Shown: in pieces, positions 23,821-33,623 of the stretch
Layout of the letters: every line of letters starts with the position of its first letter
How positions within the stretch are numbered: position 1 is the first letter of the stretch
DNA from: Rhizoclosmatium globosum
Taxonomy: Eukaryota; Chytridiomycota; Chytridiomycetes; Chytridiales; Chytriomycetaceae
DNA: 64,000 nt
Reading direction: 5' to 3'
Assembly (NCBI GenBank): GCA_002104985.1
Contig: MCGO01000013.1
Location: 186,001-250,000, forward strand
Notes under the pieces: model-generated
Seen by the model: only the letters and a program-made list of their open reading frames with translations
What the model was told of the DNA's origin: nothing
The model's database searches: none
Program-made: the position numbers and the translations under genes

Positions 23821-26321
23821 TCACTTATTCTTTTGGATTTCTCCTTCCCCTTTATGCGAGTAAATCATACTCGGCTTCTCACTAATCGGTACATACTGCT
23901 GCTGCCCAAGCACAGCAGCTTCCCGAACAAGACGAGGTCTGTCAACAAAGTCCTTTCCATAGAAAATGAAGGCGCGGTATGAAATAATCGCCAAACTGGA
24001 CCAGAACGCAAGCGCCAAGAAAAAGTAAGCGCTCGTGTCTATATCACAATGGAAGGAGGGAGTGGGAGGAAAAAAAGTAAGTGAACTCACCCGATAAAAT
24101 ATATGAGGAACTCACGATGGAACATGAGGAGTGTCAAGAGCGCCATAAAGAAGGACAGGGCTAATACGGCTGGAATGATGAAAAAGTGGACCGGTTTCTG
24201 GTCGCGATCGAAGGGCGATGAGGAAAGTTGGTTTACAGTGTAGTTTCCAAGGAACAAGTCAAAAGAGTCCTATCAACGGTATCAGTATTCAACACCAGAT
24301 TATCTTCCGTATGTAAAATAAAAGCACCTGTCTAAATCCATCGAAAAAGTTGTTCTTGACATATCTGACAACACTGTTCACACCGTCATTCAAAACACCT
24401 TGCGGGCTACGCTTCCCTGTTCTCGTGAAATCTGTCTTGAGAGCCCCAGTTCCACTATAAATAAGACTGATAGCATCAGCATGGTCCGCCCACAAGTTCT
24501 TGAAACCAGCTTCAAATTCTGGTTCAATGACTCCACTTCCACCACAAAACTCTTGCAACTGCATAGGGAGGACACGACGACCCAATACACTTTGAACAAC
24601 GTTTGTACGGTCGAGACAGTCCATACAGTTTGTACGCACGACACTGGACTGGGTTTTTACAGCACGGAGATTCATGGCTCCAGTTGCACTGTCGGAGCTT
24701 GAGGCATCAGCAGTGCAATAACCCTGAAGAATCAAGTCTCCCTCCATTTCACCCACAAGCTTCGAGATTTTGTCCCATCGCATGTTTTTGCATTCGTGGT
24801 GGAAGTCAAAGTGGATGTATCGGACGTTTGGATCGTTGAGTTGGGCGTTGAGGCGGGACCAAGTGTCGGAGAGTTGGGCTTCGTAGCCCTTTTTGTTGAT
24901 GAGGTTGACGGCGATTTGAGGGCCGTAGTGCGCAATTTGGGTTGCAAAGTGTTTCTTGTAGGCTTGGAACTGCATGAATGTTAGGATCAATATTTACATT
25001 GGCTTAAAGGCGGCATATTGAGAAACGGCATTCAATTCGGTCGTGCACACCTGTAATCATTAAAAGCTCGTTCGCTGCGCTCACAATTTCTTCAGCTCAC
25101 AGGCATCCGCTTGCGATCATAGTCATCCAAAACGCTCATAGTTGTCTCACAATCAAACTCACCGAAACGGAACCATCCTCAATAACCATCTTGGGTTGGT
25201 ACTTGACATTAATCAATTGCCCCCAGAAGAGAGGAATGCTTCCTCTAGTTTGAACATACGAAGCCACCTTCTGAACACCCCCTTCCCCAGAAACAACAAT
25301 AACTTGTTCGGTTTCAACATAATTCCCGACATTACCATCTGCATCCACACCACGAGTGTTGTAGCGGGTACCAGCACGAAACTTTGAGCGACGAGAAATG
25401 AGACCAAAGGAAACACGTTTTCCGTTGTATGGGAGGTCTTTGAATTCCATGAAGCCAGTCATGAGAGGAAGGATGAAGGCACTGATATCAGTGTCAGGAT
25501 TTGACTTTGCAAGTGCAATGAGAGGGGCTTGGAGGTTTTTGTTCCAGAAGAAGCGTTCGTCAGCCTAGAGACTATGTGTTTTAGTGAAGGGCACAACTGA
25601 TGCGTATAACGATCCAAATGCATCTCTATAAGAATGCATCTATTCAATTTCTCTTTCGCTTCGCTCACTCCTTCCTCTCAATCTTGTCGGTCGCCGATTT
25701 CCCGACTGAAGAACCCTCCAGTTGTTACCCAACTCACATTCTCCCAAATTGACTTGCTGGAAGGGGCAGCGGTTGCAAGCGACTGGACGTTCTTTGTAAT
25801 GTCAGATTGGTAGGAAAAGTACCAGAAGCCTGAGGAGAGGATTGAGTCGAGCATTTGGAGGTAGAGCTGGTCGTCCCGCTGCTGGACGGCAGTGAGGGAC
25901 AGGGCGCTCTTTGCGATCGGAATGACCACGTGGCCCGTGAGTTTGTAGAGATCATTGTTGAGGAGGCGGGCGACCTTTTGTCTGTTTGTGATGAGGATCA
26001 GGTGGTTTCCTATGTGCATACATAGTTATAGTTGTTGATTGTGTTAGTGTTGAGTTGAGTCCTGGCTACAACCAACGAAGCAAGCAAGCAAGCAAGAAAC
26101 ACACCCGCATTCAAACGCACAAGTCCCACAACGCCAAAGACAGTCTGGCGCTCTTCCTGCTGAAGCGTCGGAAGCGGCGGCGAGTCAATTCGGATTGCGG
26201 CGTCGTTGGACACGTGTCGCGGGAACACGAGCGAGTGCCGGGGCGCACTGGGCGAGGCAAACACGGGCTCGAGTGTGAAGGCCTCGCTCGTCGTGTACAG
26301 CGACAGAGACTCGTGGAGCAT
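23821..26321 (-). CDS. SAC1: SAC1 phosphoinositide phosphatase
   Basis: ER/Golgi membrane enzyme that dephosphorylates mainly PI4P. Exons are 26105-26321, 25738-26009, 25163-25564, 24328-24969, 24116-24269 and 23821-24038, giving 634 residues with no frame break. The catalytic CX5RT motif lies at residues 412-419 (CMDCLDRT). Other landmarks are FDFHHECKNMRWD, GTGALKTDFTRTGKR, and the end of the SAC domain at DSFDLFLGNYTV. Two C-terminal transmembrane helices (about 540-600) are followed by YGKDFVDRPRLV, as in animal SAC1. The start ATG at 26321 gives a normal SAC1 N-terminus leading to VFGVVGLVRLNAG. The intron after exon 3 is about 190 bases. PI4P turnover by Sac1 is the natural partner of the Osh3-like protein at 9.8-13.1 kb. 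Confidence 0.96.
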
Positions 26322-26529
26322 TGGTTTGGTTGTTGTCTTTGAAAAGTGTTCCTTGTTGACACGGACTGCTCAACAAATGTCGAATCCACTCGAATCCATC
26401 AGTCTCAAAGTATCACTGCTTCTCTATTCGTTTGCACTCAACTCATTCGCTATGAAACGTCTCATTGTTTTGTAGACAAACCGAACTAAACGCCTAATAA
26501 GCTCCATAAAGTTACGACCTAACCCATCA

Positions 26530-26912
26530 TCATGGGCGTATGGCAAAATGGTTACCGCGCTTGACTACGAATCAAGAGATTCCAGGTTCGACCCCTGGTA
26601 CGCTCGTTTTGCTCAAATTTACAACGATCCTGCTTGTAAACATCCCCTTTTTTCGTGATTTTTACAATCTGTATGGCTGAATGCATGCCTGGCGAAAGTT
26701 TCAAATCCATCCGCCAAAGATTGAAGGTTATTGCCTTTTGTGCACGACCCAGCGATGGTAAACTTCTTCCTCGAAGTGCATCATAATGTCAAATGTGCTT
26801 TTTCAATTGTCAATGTCGTCGGGACTCTCCAACACAAGTAACCAACAATACCATATTTCACTTGCATCTGGAATTTGAAGGTTGAAAAAATTTGCACGCA
26901 TATCCAAGGGAG
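26530..26912 (+). repeat. tRNA-Arg-bearing repeat, copy A
   Basis: Starts four bases before tRNA-Arg and continues about 300 bases past it. The inverted counterpart is at about 32855-33231. The tRNA part is identical; by eye the flank is roughly 85-90% identical. No terminal repeats or poly-A tail are clear. No reading frame in the flank looks coding. Confidence 0.85.
26534..26606 (+). tRNA. tRNA-Arg (anticodon ACG), copy 1
   Basis: Seven-pair acceptor stem (GGGCGTA with TACGCTC), five-pair anticodon stem CTTGA/TCAAG, loop CTACGAA with anticodon ACG, T arm CCAGG/CCTGG and a canonical B box GGTTCGACCCC. The D stem (GCAA with CCGC) has only two Watson-Crick pairs, which is weak. A second, identical copy lies at 33156-33228 on the other strand. 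Confidence 0.88.
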
Positions 26913-27607
26913 GCTTCAGGAGAACCTTGAACAACTCATAACTATGGCTGAGAGCTAACAAACTTACACGTTGGCCTACTTATTTAATTCATCAATCAGA
27001 AGAAAATGTCTTTGCCTAAAACGTAATCCTCATTGTCTTCGGTGTGATCCTAATTATTTTAAGTCAAATAGGCCAGTCAAATGGGCGGGTTTCATAAGCG
27101 GCATTTCTCAGACATTGTGGAGCATCTAGCGAGCATCTGACTCAATATTTGACCATTCTGATAAAAGCATACCTATGGTGGTCAATGTTGATTGAGGTTG
27201 TCATAGCAGCACCAGAGTTGAAAGGCGCTCAGATTACGGAGTGCCAGATCTTGCAGAGTAGCTGTAGATATGGACACTCAATTGCATTATTTCATCTTCA
27301 TTTAACAGTCTTCATGTATAGTTTGGAATATGAAAACATCATCGACCGCATTATCTTTCTAGCGGTAATATGTCACTGTGTCTCTCGAGGTCGTGCGCAG
27401 TGAACCCTTATGTCCACAAGAGTAAGTTTTGCAGATCGGCCCATCTCTTTCTCTGAACGCATTTACTTCTTCAAATCATCTACAGTGTTATTATCGCCAT
27501 CAACGGACACCAAAAAGCTTGTCAGGTTGATATCATTGGAAAGCACAACCAGAAGATTTTACTTCTCATTTCATCAAACAAGCCACTCTCCATCAACAAG
27601 CAAATCA
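26607..27607. other. Gene-poor stretch after tRNA-Arg
   Basis: The first 300 bases are the flank of the repeated tRNA unit. The rest shows no RNA gene or protein motif. An open frame joins the UNC93-like gene from an ATG at 27410 and could be a 66-residue N-terminal extension, but its sequence is low in complexity and unlike the family. Confidence 0.4.
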
Positions 27608-29031
27608 ATGGGGCTCTTTGCCAACCTCAACTACGCACGCACCCAAGTATACGTGATTGCAGCTGTGTGCTTCCTGTGTCCTGGAATGTGGAACGCCCTC
27701 AACTCACTGCCGGCTGCAACGCCGAAGCAGGAGACTGTCAAGGACCAGCAGAACGCCGCCGTCTACATCTGCTTCGCCATCTTCGGGCTGCTAGGAGGTG
27801 GGATAAACAACATCCTTGGTCCGCGGATATTAGCAGCAATTGGGGGCACGGGATACTCGCTGTATGCGGCAGCCCAATATAATATCTTCAAGAATGGCGA
27901 AGGTGGTTATGGACCGTCCTTCTCAATCTTTTCTGGTGCATACCTTGGTGTGGCAGCGGGAATGCTATGGGCTGCGCAGGGTCAGATCTGCTTAACCTAC
28001 CCAACAGAGTCTCAAAAGGGGACATTCTTTGCCATCTTCTGGATCATATTCAATCTTGGAGGTGTTATTGGAAACTTGTTGAGTACTTCTCTGGCGTGGC
28101 CGAAGGGATCGGATGGACCTGCAATTGGAGATGAGACCTACTTTTGCTTTATTCTCCTGATGCAATGCGGGTCGCTGGTCGCTATGCTTATTCAACCACC
28201 TGGAACTATTGTGAGGGAAGACCAGTCGCAGGTGGAAGTGCGGGAATCAACGACTGTGTTAGTCGAATTGACTGAATTGATAAAGCTCTTCAAGAACCCT
28301 GCCCTATTAACACTTGTAAGTACTTTGCAAACCAATCTATATACTATCTTAAACTCTACCGTAACTACCAGCTTCTACCATGCTTCTCTTCCAACTGGTT
28401 CTACAGTTATCAATTCGGTCCATATCAAACAAACTTCTCTGGACGATCCAAGAACCTGAACGCTTTATTCTATTGGGCAGCGCAAGCAGTGGCTGCATGG
28501 GTGTTGGGTCACTCTTTCCTAGATAACACAAAATATGGCAGAATCCAACGAGCCTGGACTGGTCTCTACGTATTGATAGCGTCCACTCTCATCACATTCG
28601 GCTGCGGTGCCGTCTTTGAGTACTTTTCCAACATCAAAGGCTGGACTCAAAAAGAAAACCGTATCGATGCGTCATCAGACACTGCCACGTACATAGGCCC
28701 ATTCCTTCTCTATGCATGTTATGGCGCCTATGATGCTTTCTTTCAAGTTTACACGTATTACCTCATTGGCGCGATTTCAAACACTTCAGAGACTCTTTCA
28801 CGGTATTCAGGCTTCTATAAGGGAATGCAAAGTGCTGGACAAGGTCTCTCATGGGCTCTGACGGGGTTCATTTTCTTGGGTGACAATGCTCTTTCGAATA
28901 CGACTCAGTTTTGGATCATGGTTGTTCCGTGTGCCTTGTCGGTTGTGTTTTGGGCTGTGTTTGTCGCTCGTTATGTTAAAGATACTACGGTCGAAACTAG
29001 TCTTCTTCCCAAGAATGAGGAGTGGGACTGA
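27608..29031 (+). CDS. UNC93-like (DUF895-type) MFS membrane protein
   Basis: Exons are 27608-28315 and 28372-29031, giving 455 residues. About 11-12 hydrophobic helices. It opens with a pattern seen in fungal UNC93-like major-facilitator proteins (YARTQVYVIAAVCFLCPGMW, then NAL). Other features are GQICLTYPTESQKGTFFAIFW in the fifth-sixth helix region and NLGGVIGN in the next helix. After intron 1 the sequence continues in phase 0 (NWFYSYQFGPYQTNFSGRSKNLNALFYW). The family includes potassium-channel regulators and uncharacterised transporters, so no substrate is given. An in-frame ATG at 27410 would add 66 residues; I chose 27608 because the conserved part starts there. Confidence 0.9.
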
Positions 29032-29190
29032 TGAGGCTGTTTTGTTCTTTCCCAAGTTTTCATCATTATTCTATAGTAGATTTTCTCTTGATGTAGATAA
29101 TAAAATGTAGTACAGTATTTTTGGATTGTTTGTTCACTTTAGCCGTATCCGAAACATCTCCATCCATTCATTTAAAGAATCAAGTCTCCA

Positions 29191-29797
29191 TTAATCCAGC
29201 TTTCCTACGTATAAGAACTCAAGGTCCGCGTGATTTCCAACCCAGTATGTGAACGTTTTCCCACTATGCCTAGATTACGAATCAGAATCAGTTATATTAA
29301 ATCAGGATCGATTTCAAAATCCAATAAACTTCCACTCACTTGATTCCAAACTTCTCGTAAAACTTCTGAGCGCGATAGTTCTCTGACCAAACTGATAGCC
29401 AGATAGACTTGACACCTGCCTCCTTGATCCTCTCCATAGCAAACTCCATTAACTTGGCACCAGCACGAACTCCTTGCTTCTCCTTTCTGATGTAAAAGCG
29501 ATGAATCTCCCAGCATGGGCTCGCATACTCATCTTCAGGCATCAGTTCACTGCGAGAGTCCGGCTTCAACTGACAGAAGCCGAATGGAGCTTCCCCGGCT
29601 TTGTCATCGTCTTCACATACGAGGTAAACATGCTCTGTGTTGATTTCGTGTACCATTACGGCCTGGTTGTACTTGTTTTGGATGTGAGCTTCCAAGTCTT
29701 TGGCAGCGTACAGGTGGCCAAATGTATCAACGAATGTGTCTTTGGCAATAAGAGAGAGGGCAGCCCAGTGCTGTTCTGTTGCACGAATGATGATCAT
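29191..29797 (-). CDS. GNAT-family N-acetyltransferase
   Basis: Exons are 29340-29797 and 29191-29269, giving 178 residues. The fold order is clear: an N-terminal IIIRATEQHWAALSLIAKDTF segment, the central strands with YLVCEDDDKAGEAPFGFCQL, the acetyl-CoA loop region CWEIHRFYIRKEKQGVRAG (Q/R-x-x-G-x-A type), then LMEFAMERIKEAGVKSIWL and NYRAQKFYEKFGI. The second exon adds HSGKTFTYWVGNHADLEFLY, the usual C-terminal strand. Proteins like this often acetylate small amines or protein N-termini. The substrate is unknown. Confidence 0.92.
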
Positions 29798-29969
29798 GTG
29801 AAAGACTGAAGTTTCGTTGAAGGGAAGATTTGACAGCGGATCACCTTCTCTCTTCCGGTGATATCATTATCATCAGAGATTATTTCGAGATTCGTCATCA
29901 AATGCGAGGCTTTATTCCTTCCATTTCCTTCCTGAGAATATTCTCTCATTCCCTGCAAGTTCTTTCGTT

Positions 29970-30943
29970 CTACAGCCCCTTCGATTTCAAAAAGTCCACA
30001 ATCTTCTCTGTCACTGTGTCTGCAGTCTCTTGCTTTCCGAAATGCGAAATGTATCTCCCGTCTGGGTCTACAAGGTAAAAGAAGATGGAATGGTCGACAA
30101 GGTAGTCGCTGTCGTCATCATCAAGAGCCAATGGGGGTGCACTGAAGTAGAGGCGATACGCTTTAGCTGCACGTTTGATTTGAGAATGTGTTCCAGTGAG
30201 TCCGATGAAATCTGGGTGGAAATCTGGAAGGGATTGTGGGAAGTTAGTTTCAAGAAGTCTTCAGCAAACTAGACTTGCCCTTCAAGTACTCCTTAATACT
30301 TTCAATAGAGTCACGCTTCGGGTCGCACGAAATGAAAATGGGAACGATGGTCTGGTCTTTCCTCAAAGCCTCTGTTGTCAAGAAGGCGTTAACAACCAAC
30401 ATTGTACAACAACGTGCACTCAACTAAGGTTCTCAACTACTTTCGCCATTTTATCCAGCTCTTCTGGGCATACATCTGGACAGAATGTGTATCCAAAGTA
30501 GAGTAACATGAACTTCCCGCGGTAATCCATGTCTGTCACAGGCACTCCATTGAAGTCGACGAGACTGAAAGGACCTCCAATCGTAGGCTTTCCAACACCT
30601 TGTTCACGTTGAGCTGCAATCGCCTTCTGTTCCGCCAACTTTGTCTTTTCGTACGAGAAGTATCCATAGAGCAGCCCGGAAGCAGCAATAAACGCTGCGA
30701 CACTCTTCCATCCGAAGCGCTGTTTGTTTTGAACGTGTGTTAGTGAAGGGCCGTGAAGGAGTGGTCGGTTGATTACAAAACTGCAAATCAACATGTACTC
30801 ACAGAGAAATCTTCTCTCTCTGCTTGCCGCTTCGCACTGGATGGTTCAGCGAATGACCTTCGAAGGATAGGCTGGAAACGTGGTTGGATCGTTGAGAGCT
30901 GGAAGAAACGGGATGTTGAACGCTGAAGCAAACGATGCGTCAT
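29970..30943 (-). CDS. SCO1: SCO1/SCO2-type copper chaperone for cytochrome c oxidase
   Basis: Inner-membrane thioredoxin-fold protein delivering copper to the CuA site of COX2. Exons are 30803-30943, 30425-30719, 30279-30371 and 29970-30223, giving 260 residues. Seen: an Arg/Ser-rich mitochondrial presequence (residues 1-47), one transmembrane helix just after it (SVAAFIAASGLLYGYFSY), IGGPFSLVDFNGVPV, the copper-binding CxxxC (YFGYTFCPDVCPEELDKMA), and the distal His in DYLVDHSIFFYLVDPDG. The third intron appears to use a GC donor (G|gcaagt) with a normal AG acceptor. The COX14-like gene, also for complex IV, is about 6.5 kb away. Confidence 0.95.
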
Positions 30944-31058
30944 TTTTTATCAACTATTTATTTGGCAAATACGGAACGGAATAGTAAGAAAATAGATCGT
31001 ATATTGGCTTGAAATACAAAGGGTAGTGCGGCTGTTCCATTGTTCCCAGGATGATTCT

Positions 31059-31307
31059 CTATTTTCGTACAGTTCCTGGCGTGCGCATCGATTTTGAACG
31101 GGCAAGTTTATCTGGCAGACTAGGCTTATTACCAGACTTAAGGTCATCTGTCGAGCCTCTGTCCATCTTAATCTTTGAGGTGGATCGTTCCACGAGCTTC
31201 TTTACAGCATCCTCTTGTTCTCTGTCGCGATCTTCCATCTGCGAGACTGAGCGGCATCGTGCAGCGAATACTTCAGGAGGGGTTCCTGATCTGTCTCTTG
31301 ATGACAT
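31059..31307 (-). CDS. Hypothetical short basic protein
   Basis: An open frame of 82 residues from the ATG at 31307 to 31059. The frame stays open to about 31420 but without an earlier ATG, and a hydrophobic run lies in that upstream part. The sequence is Ser/Arg/Lys/Asp-rich and probably disordered (e.g. RDREQEDAVKKLVERSTSK). No motif is recognised. It sits between SCO1 and the METTL4-like gene on the same strand. It may be a missed last exon or a chance frame. Confidence 0.25.
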   Translation of the reverse strand: MSSRDRSGTPPEVFAARCRSVSQMEDRDREQEDAVKKLVERSTSKIKMDRGSTDDLKSGNKPSLPDKLARSKSMRTPGTVRK

Positions 31308-31424
31308 TTCTGCTTGAGTGGATGCTGATGTAGATTCTGGAAGGGTGTTTCTTGTTCCCTCAAAAGTTATTTTTGGAATACAGCACACAAGAAAGGCGAA
31401 TGGAACAGAAGCAACGGTAACAAT

Positions 31425-32537
31425 TTAATCACGAGAGACTCTTTCCTCAAGAAATGGGGCTTCATTAAACTTCAAGCATTCATTTCCCCATGACGTCCAA
31501 CCACTCCTAACTATTCGCGCAAACAACTCCAACTTAGCTGCATTCTTGTTTATATACGGTGCAAGTAAAGAATCCAGAAAAGGCTTTTGTGAATGATGGA
31601 CACTTGGAACACTTGCGAAAAACAGTTGCTTTGGAATAGAGTCAGTCAGACTCGGCTGCAACCCACTTGCTTTCCGGCGCCCAATCAACAAAACTTCGTA
31701 CGACTTGCGATTCTTTAGACTGGGGTCAAACATTAAGTCTCCATGGATGGTTGTCTTGATCCAACACCATTCAGCAACAAATTCAAGACCCCATGCAGCA
31801 AATAGTTTCTCAATTACAAACGCGCGATATTTTGCTTTATGCGTGATCCAGACTCCAACAACTGCATCCTGTGACAAATGATTCTGAAGTGGGATTTTAA
31901 ACAGTGCATAAGGATCCATAGTTTCGTATGCATTTGAGCGGGCTGCACTGAGATTAGGCCACGGTGGATCGGCGATAACGAGATCAAATCTTTCATTTGT
32001 ACTTTTCAACATAAACCGTGATATGTCTGAGATGAGGAATGCTGAGTTCGGTGGGACATAGAACCAAGAGTTGTTGAAGGGCAGCTTGACAGTGGACATT
32101 GATTCATTCACGCAATATCCGTTAAATAAAGCTTTTGAGATTGGATCCCGAGTGAGAGTAGTACCTCGCTGCAAAGATGACCAGTTCAAAGGCCTTTCAG
32201 CGACTGTTTGTTCACCAGAGTCAACGGTTTCCCCCCTCATTTTATCTTTAACCTGCTTTGCTGCTGCACTTAGACTTGCAGAAAAGGTGTCGTCAATCGG
32301 CAAAGTTTCTATATCGACGTCTTCATCTTCTGGAGCCCCTTTAGTCCCAACAGCACCGAACGGACTCGCCAATACAAAAGAACCACGTTTTAAGAACAAC
32401 GAACGTGCGGCGTTGGCGGGGCAAAGTTGTATCTCCCATGGTCTCAATATACAGACCTCTGATTGATTCATCTTTTTCGAACCGTCTGCTTCTGTGTCTG
32501 TTTGTTGTTTTGAGCAAGAATTGAAAACTGCCGTCAT
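31425..32537 (-). CDS. MT-A70 family (METTL4-like) N6-adenine methyltransferase
   Basis: Single-exon gene of 370 residues. The catalytic DPPW of the MT-A70 family is at residues 190-193 in FDLVIADPPWPN. METTL4-type C-terminal features follow: GLEFVAEWCWIKTTIHGDL, KNRKSYEVLLIGRR, SVPSVHHSQKPFLDSLLAPY, and ELFAR (residues near 340) followed by GWTSWGNECL. The N-terminal half is less conserved. METTL4 enzymes methylate adenine in U2 snRNA and reportedly in DNA; early-diverging fungi are known for abundant DNA 6mA. Whether this one acts on DNA or RNA cannot be told from sequence. It lies directly upstream of tRNA-Gly on the other strand. Confidence 0.93.
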   Translation of the reverse strand: MTAVFNSCSKQQTDTEADGSKKMNQSEVCILRPWEIQLCPANAARSLFLKRGSFVLASPFGAVGTKGAPEDEDVDIETLPIDDTFSASLSAAAKQVKDKMRGETVDSGEQTVAERPLNWSSLQRGTTLTRDPISKALFNGYCVNESMSTVKLPFNNSWFYVPPNSAFLISDISRFMLKSTNERFDLVIADPPWPNLSAARSNAYETMDPYALFKIPLQNHLSQDAVVGVWITHKAKYRAFVIEKLFAAWGLEFVAEWCWIKTTIHGDLMFDPSLKNRKSYEVLLIGRRKASGLQPSLTDSIPKQLFFASVPSVHHSQKPFLDSLLAPYINKNAAKLELFARIVRSGWTSWGNECLKFNEAPFLEERVSRD

Positions 32538-32565
32538 ATAAAATCTTCTTTTTCGAGGATCATAT

Positions 32566-32636
32566 GCAATGATGGTTTAGTGGTATAATTATCGCCTGCC
32601 ACGCGGTAGTCCCGGGTTCGATTCCCGGTCATTGCA
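32566..32636 (+). tRNA. tRNA-Gly (anticodon GCC)
   Basis: Fully paired cloverleaf: acceptor GCAATGA with TCATTGC, anticodon loop CTGCCAC with anticodon GCC, T arm CCGGG/CCCGG with the B box GGTTCGATTCC, and discriminator A. No intron. It diverges from the METTL4-like gene, whose ATG is about 30 bases away. Confidence 0.96.
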
Positions 32637-32854
32637 TTCTGTTGCTATTTTATTGAAACTCCAGAGAACCAAACACAAAACAGTTAATGACTTCATCCTT
32701 GATTATGCACCAAAGACAAGAAGAAAATAGTAAAAGAACACCTACTTTGTGTTCACAGATGTGGAAGGACACCACGTCATTCAGGCCCGAACACAACATC
32801 ATTTTGCTTGCTACTACCCCTTTTTCGCAATTCTAATATTTACGTTCGGTTCCC

Positions 32855-33231
32855 TCAGATGTGGCTACAAACTTTTCCAACCTTCAAATTCCAGATGCAA
32901 GTGAAATATGGTATTGCTGGTTACTTGTGTTGAAGAGTCCCGAATACATGGACAAACGAAAAAGCACATTTAACATTATGATGCACTACTAGTAAGATGT
33001 TTACCATTGCTCTGTCGTGCACAAAAAGCAATAATCTTCAATCTTTGTCGGATGGATTTGAAACTTTCGTCAGGCGTGCATTCAGCCACACAGATTGTAA
33101 AAATAATGAAAAATGGGTGTGTTTACAAGTAGGATCGTTGTAAACTTGAGCAAAACGAGCGTACCAGGGGTCGAACCTGGAATCTCTTGATTCGTAGTCA
33201 AGCGCGGTAACCATTTTGCCATACGCCCATG
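32855..33231 (-). repeat. tRNA-Arg-bearing repeat, copy B (inverted)
   Basis: Minus-strand counterpart of 26530-26912. The two copies face inward and bracket about 5.9 kb with the UNC93-like, GNAT, SCO1 and METTL4-like genes and tRNA-Gly. Identity starts a few bases before the tRNA and fades about 300 bases after it. Confidence 0.85.
33156..33228 (-). tRNA. tRNA-Arg (anticodon ACG), copy 2
   Basis: Identical over all 73 positions to the copy at 26534-26606, including the two A-C mismatches in the D stem. Same acceptor, anticodon and T stems, discriminator G. The flank downstream of the tRNA is repeated too but has diverged. Confidence 0.88.
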
Positions 33232-33623
33232 CAAACCTTGCTTCCCTAGTGGTTATCAATCTTTTTTTTCTAATTTACGACCGTGATTTGTCAACACACC
33301 ACAGAATTTGCGTAAGATCATACAGATGACCAGAATCTTGAAAAATGCCATGTTTATGAGGTGCTTGCGGGGAATTTTAGCCGCAGATATATGGGCAATA
33401 GATGGGCAAAGGTTGGCGCTATGGTATCGATTCCTATACCCTCTATTGTTTTGCGATCATAACACCTCGTGCATCTTTCTTCGAAATATAAAAAGATTGC
33501 GTTTCTGCGGAAAAACCAGGAAAAATCGGAAGAACTCGGCCTCAAAAATTTTGCAGTGATTCTTTTTTCCCAACCCCAAAATCATCCTTTAACTCGTGTG
33601 TTATCACTCCTTCAGCAACTGAG
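33232..33623. other. Intergenic upstream of the first desaturase
   Basis: About 390 bases with no RNA gene, repeat or convincing open frame. The last part should hold the promoter of the first desaturase gene. Confidence 0.4.
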
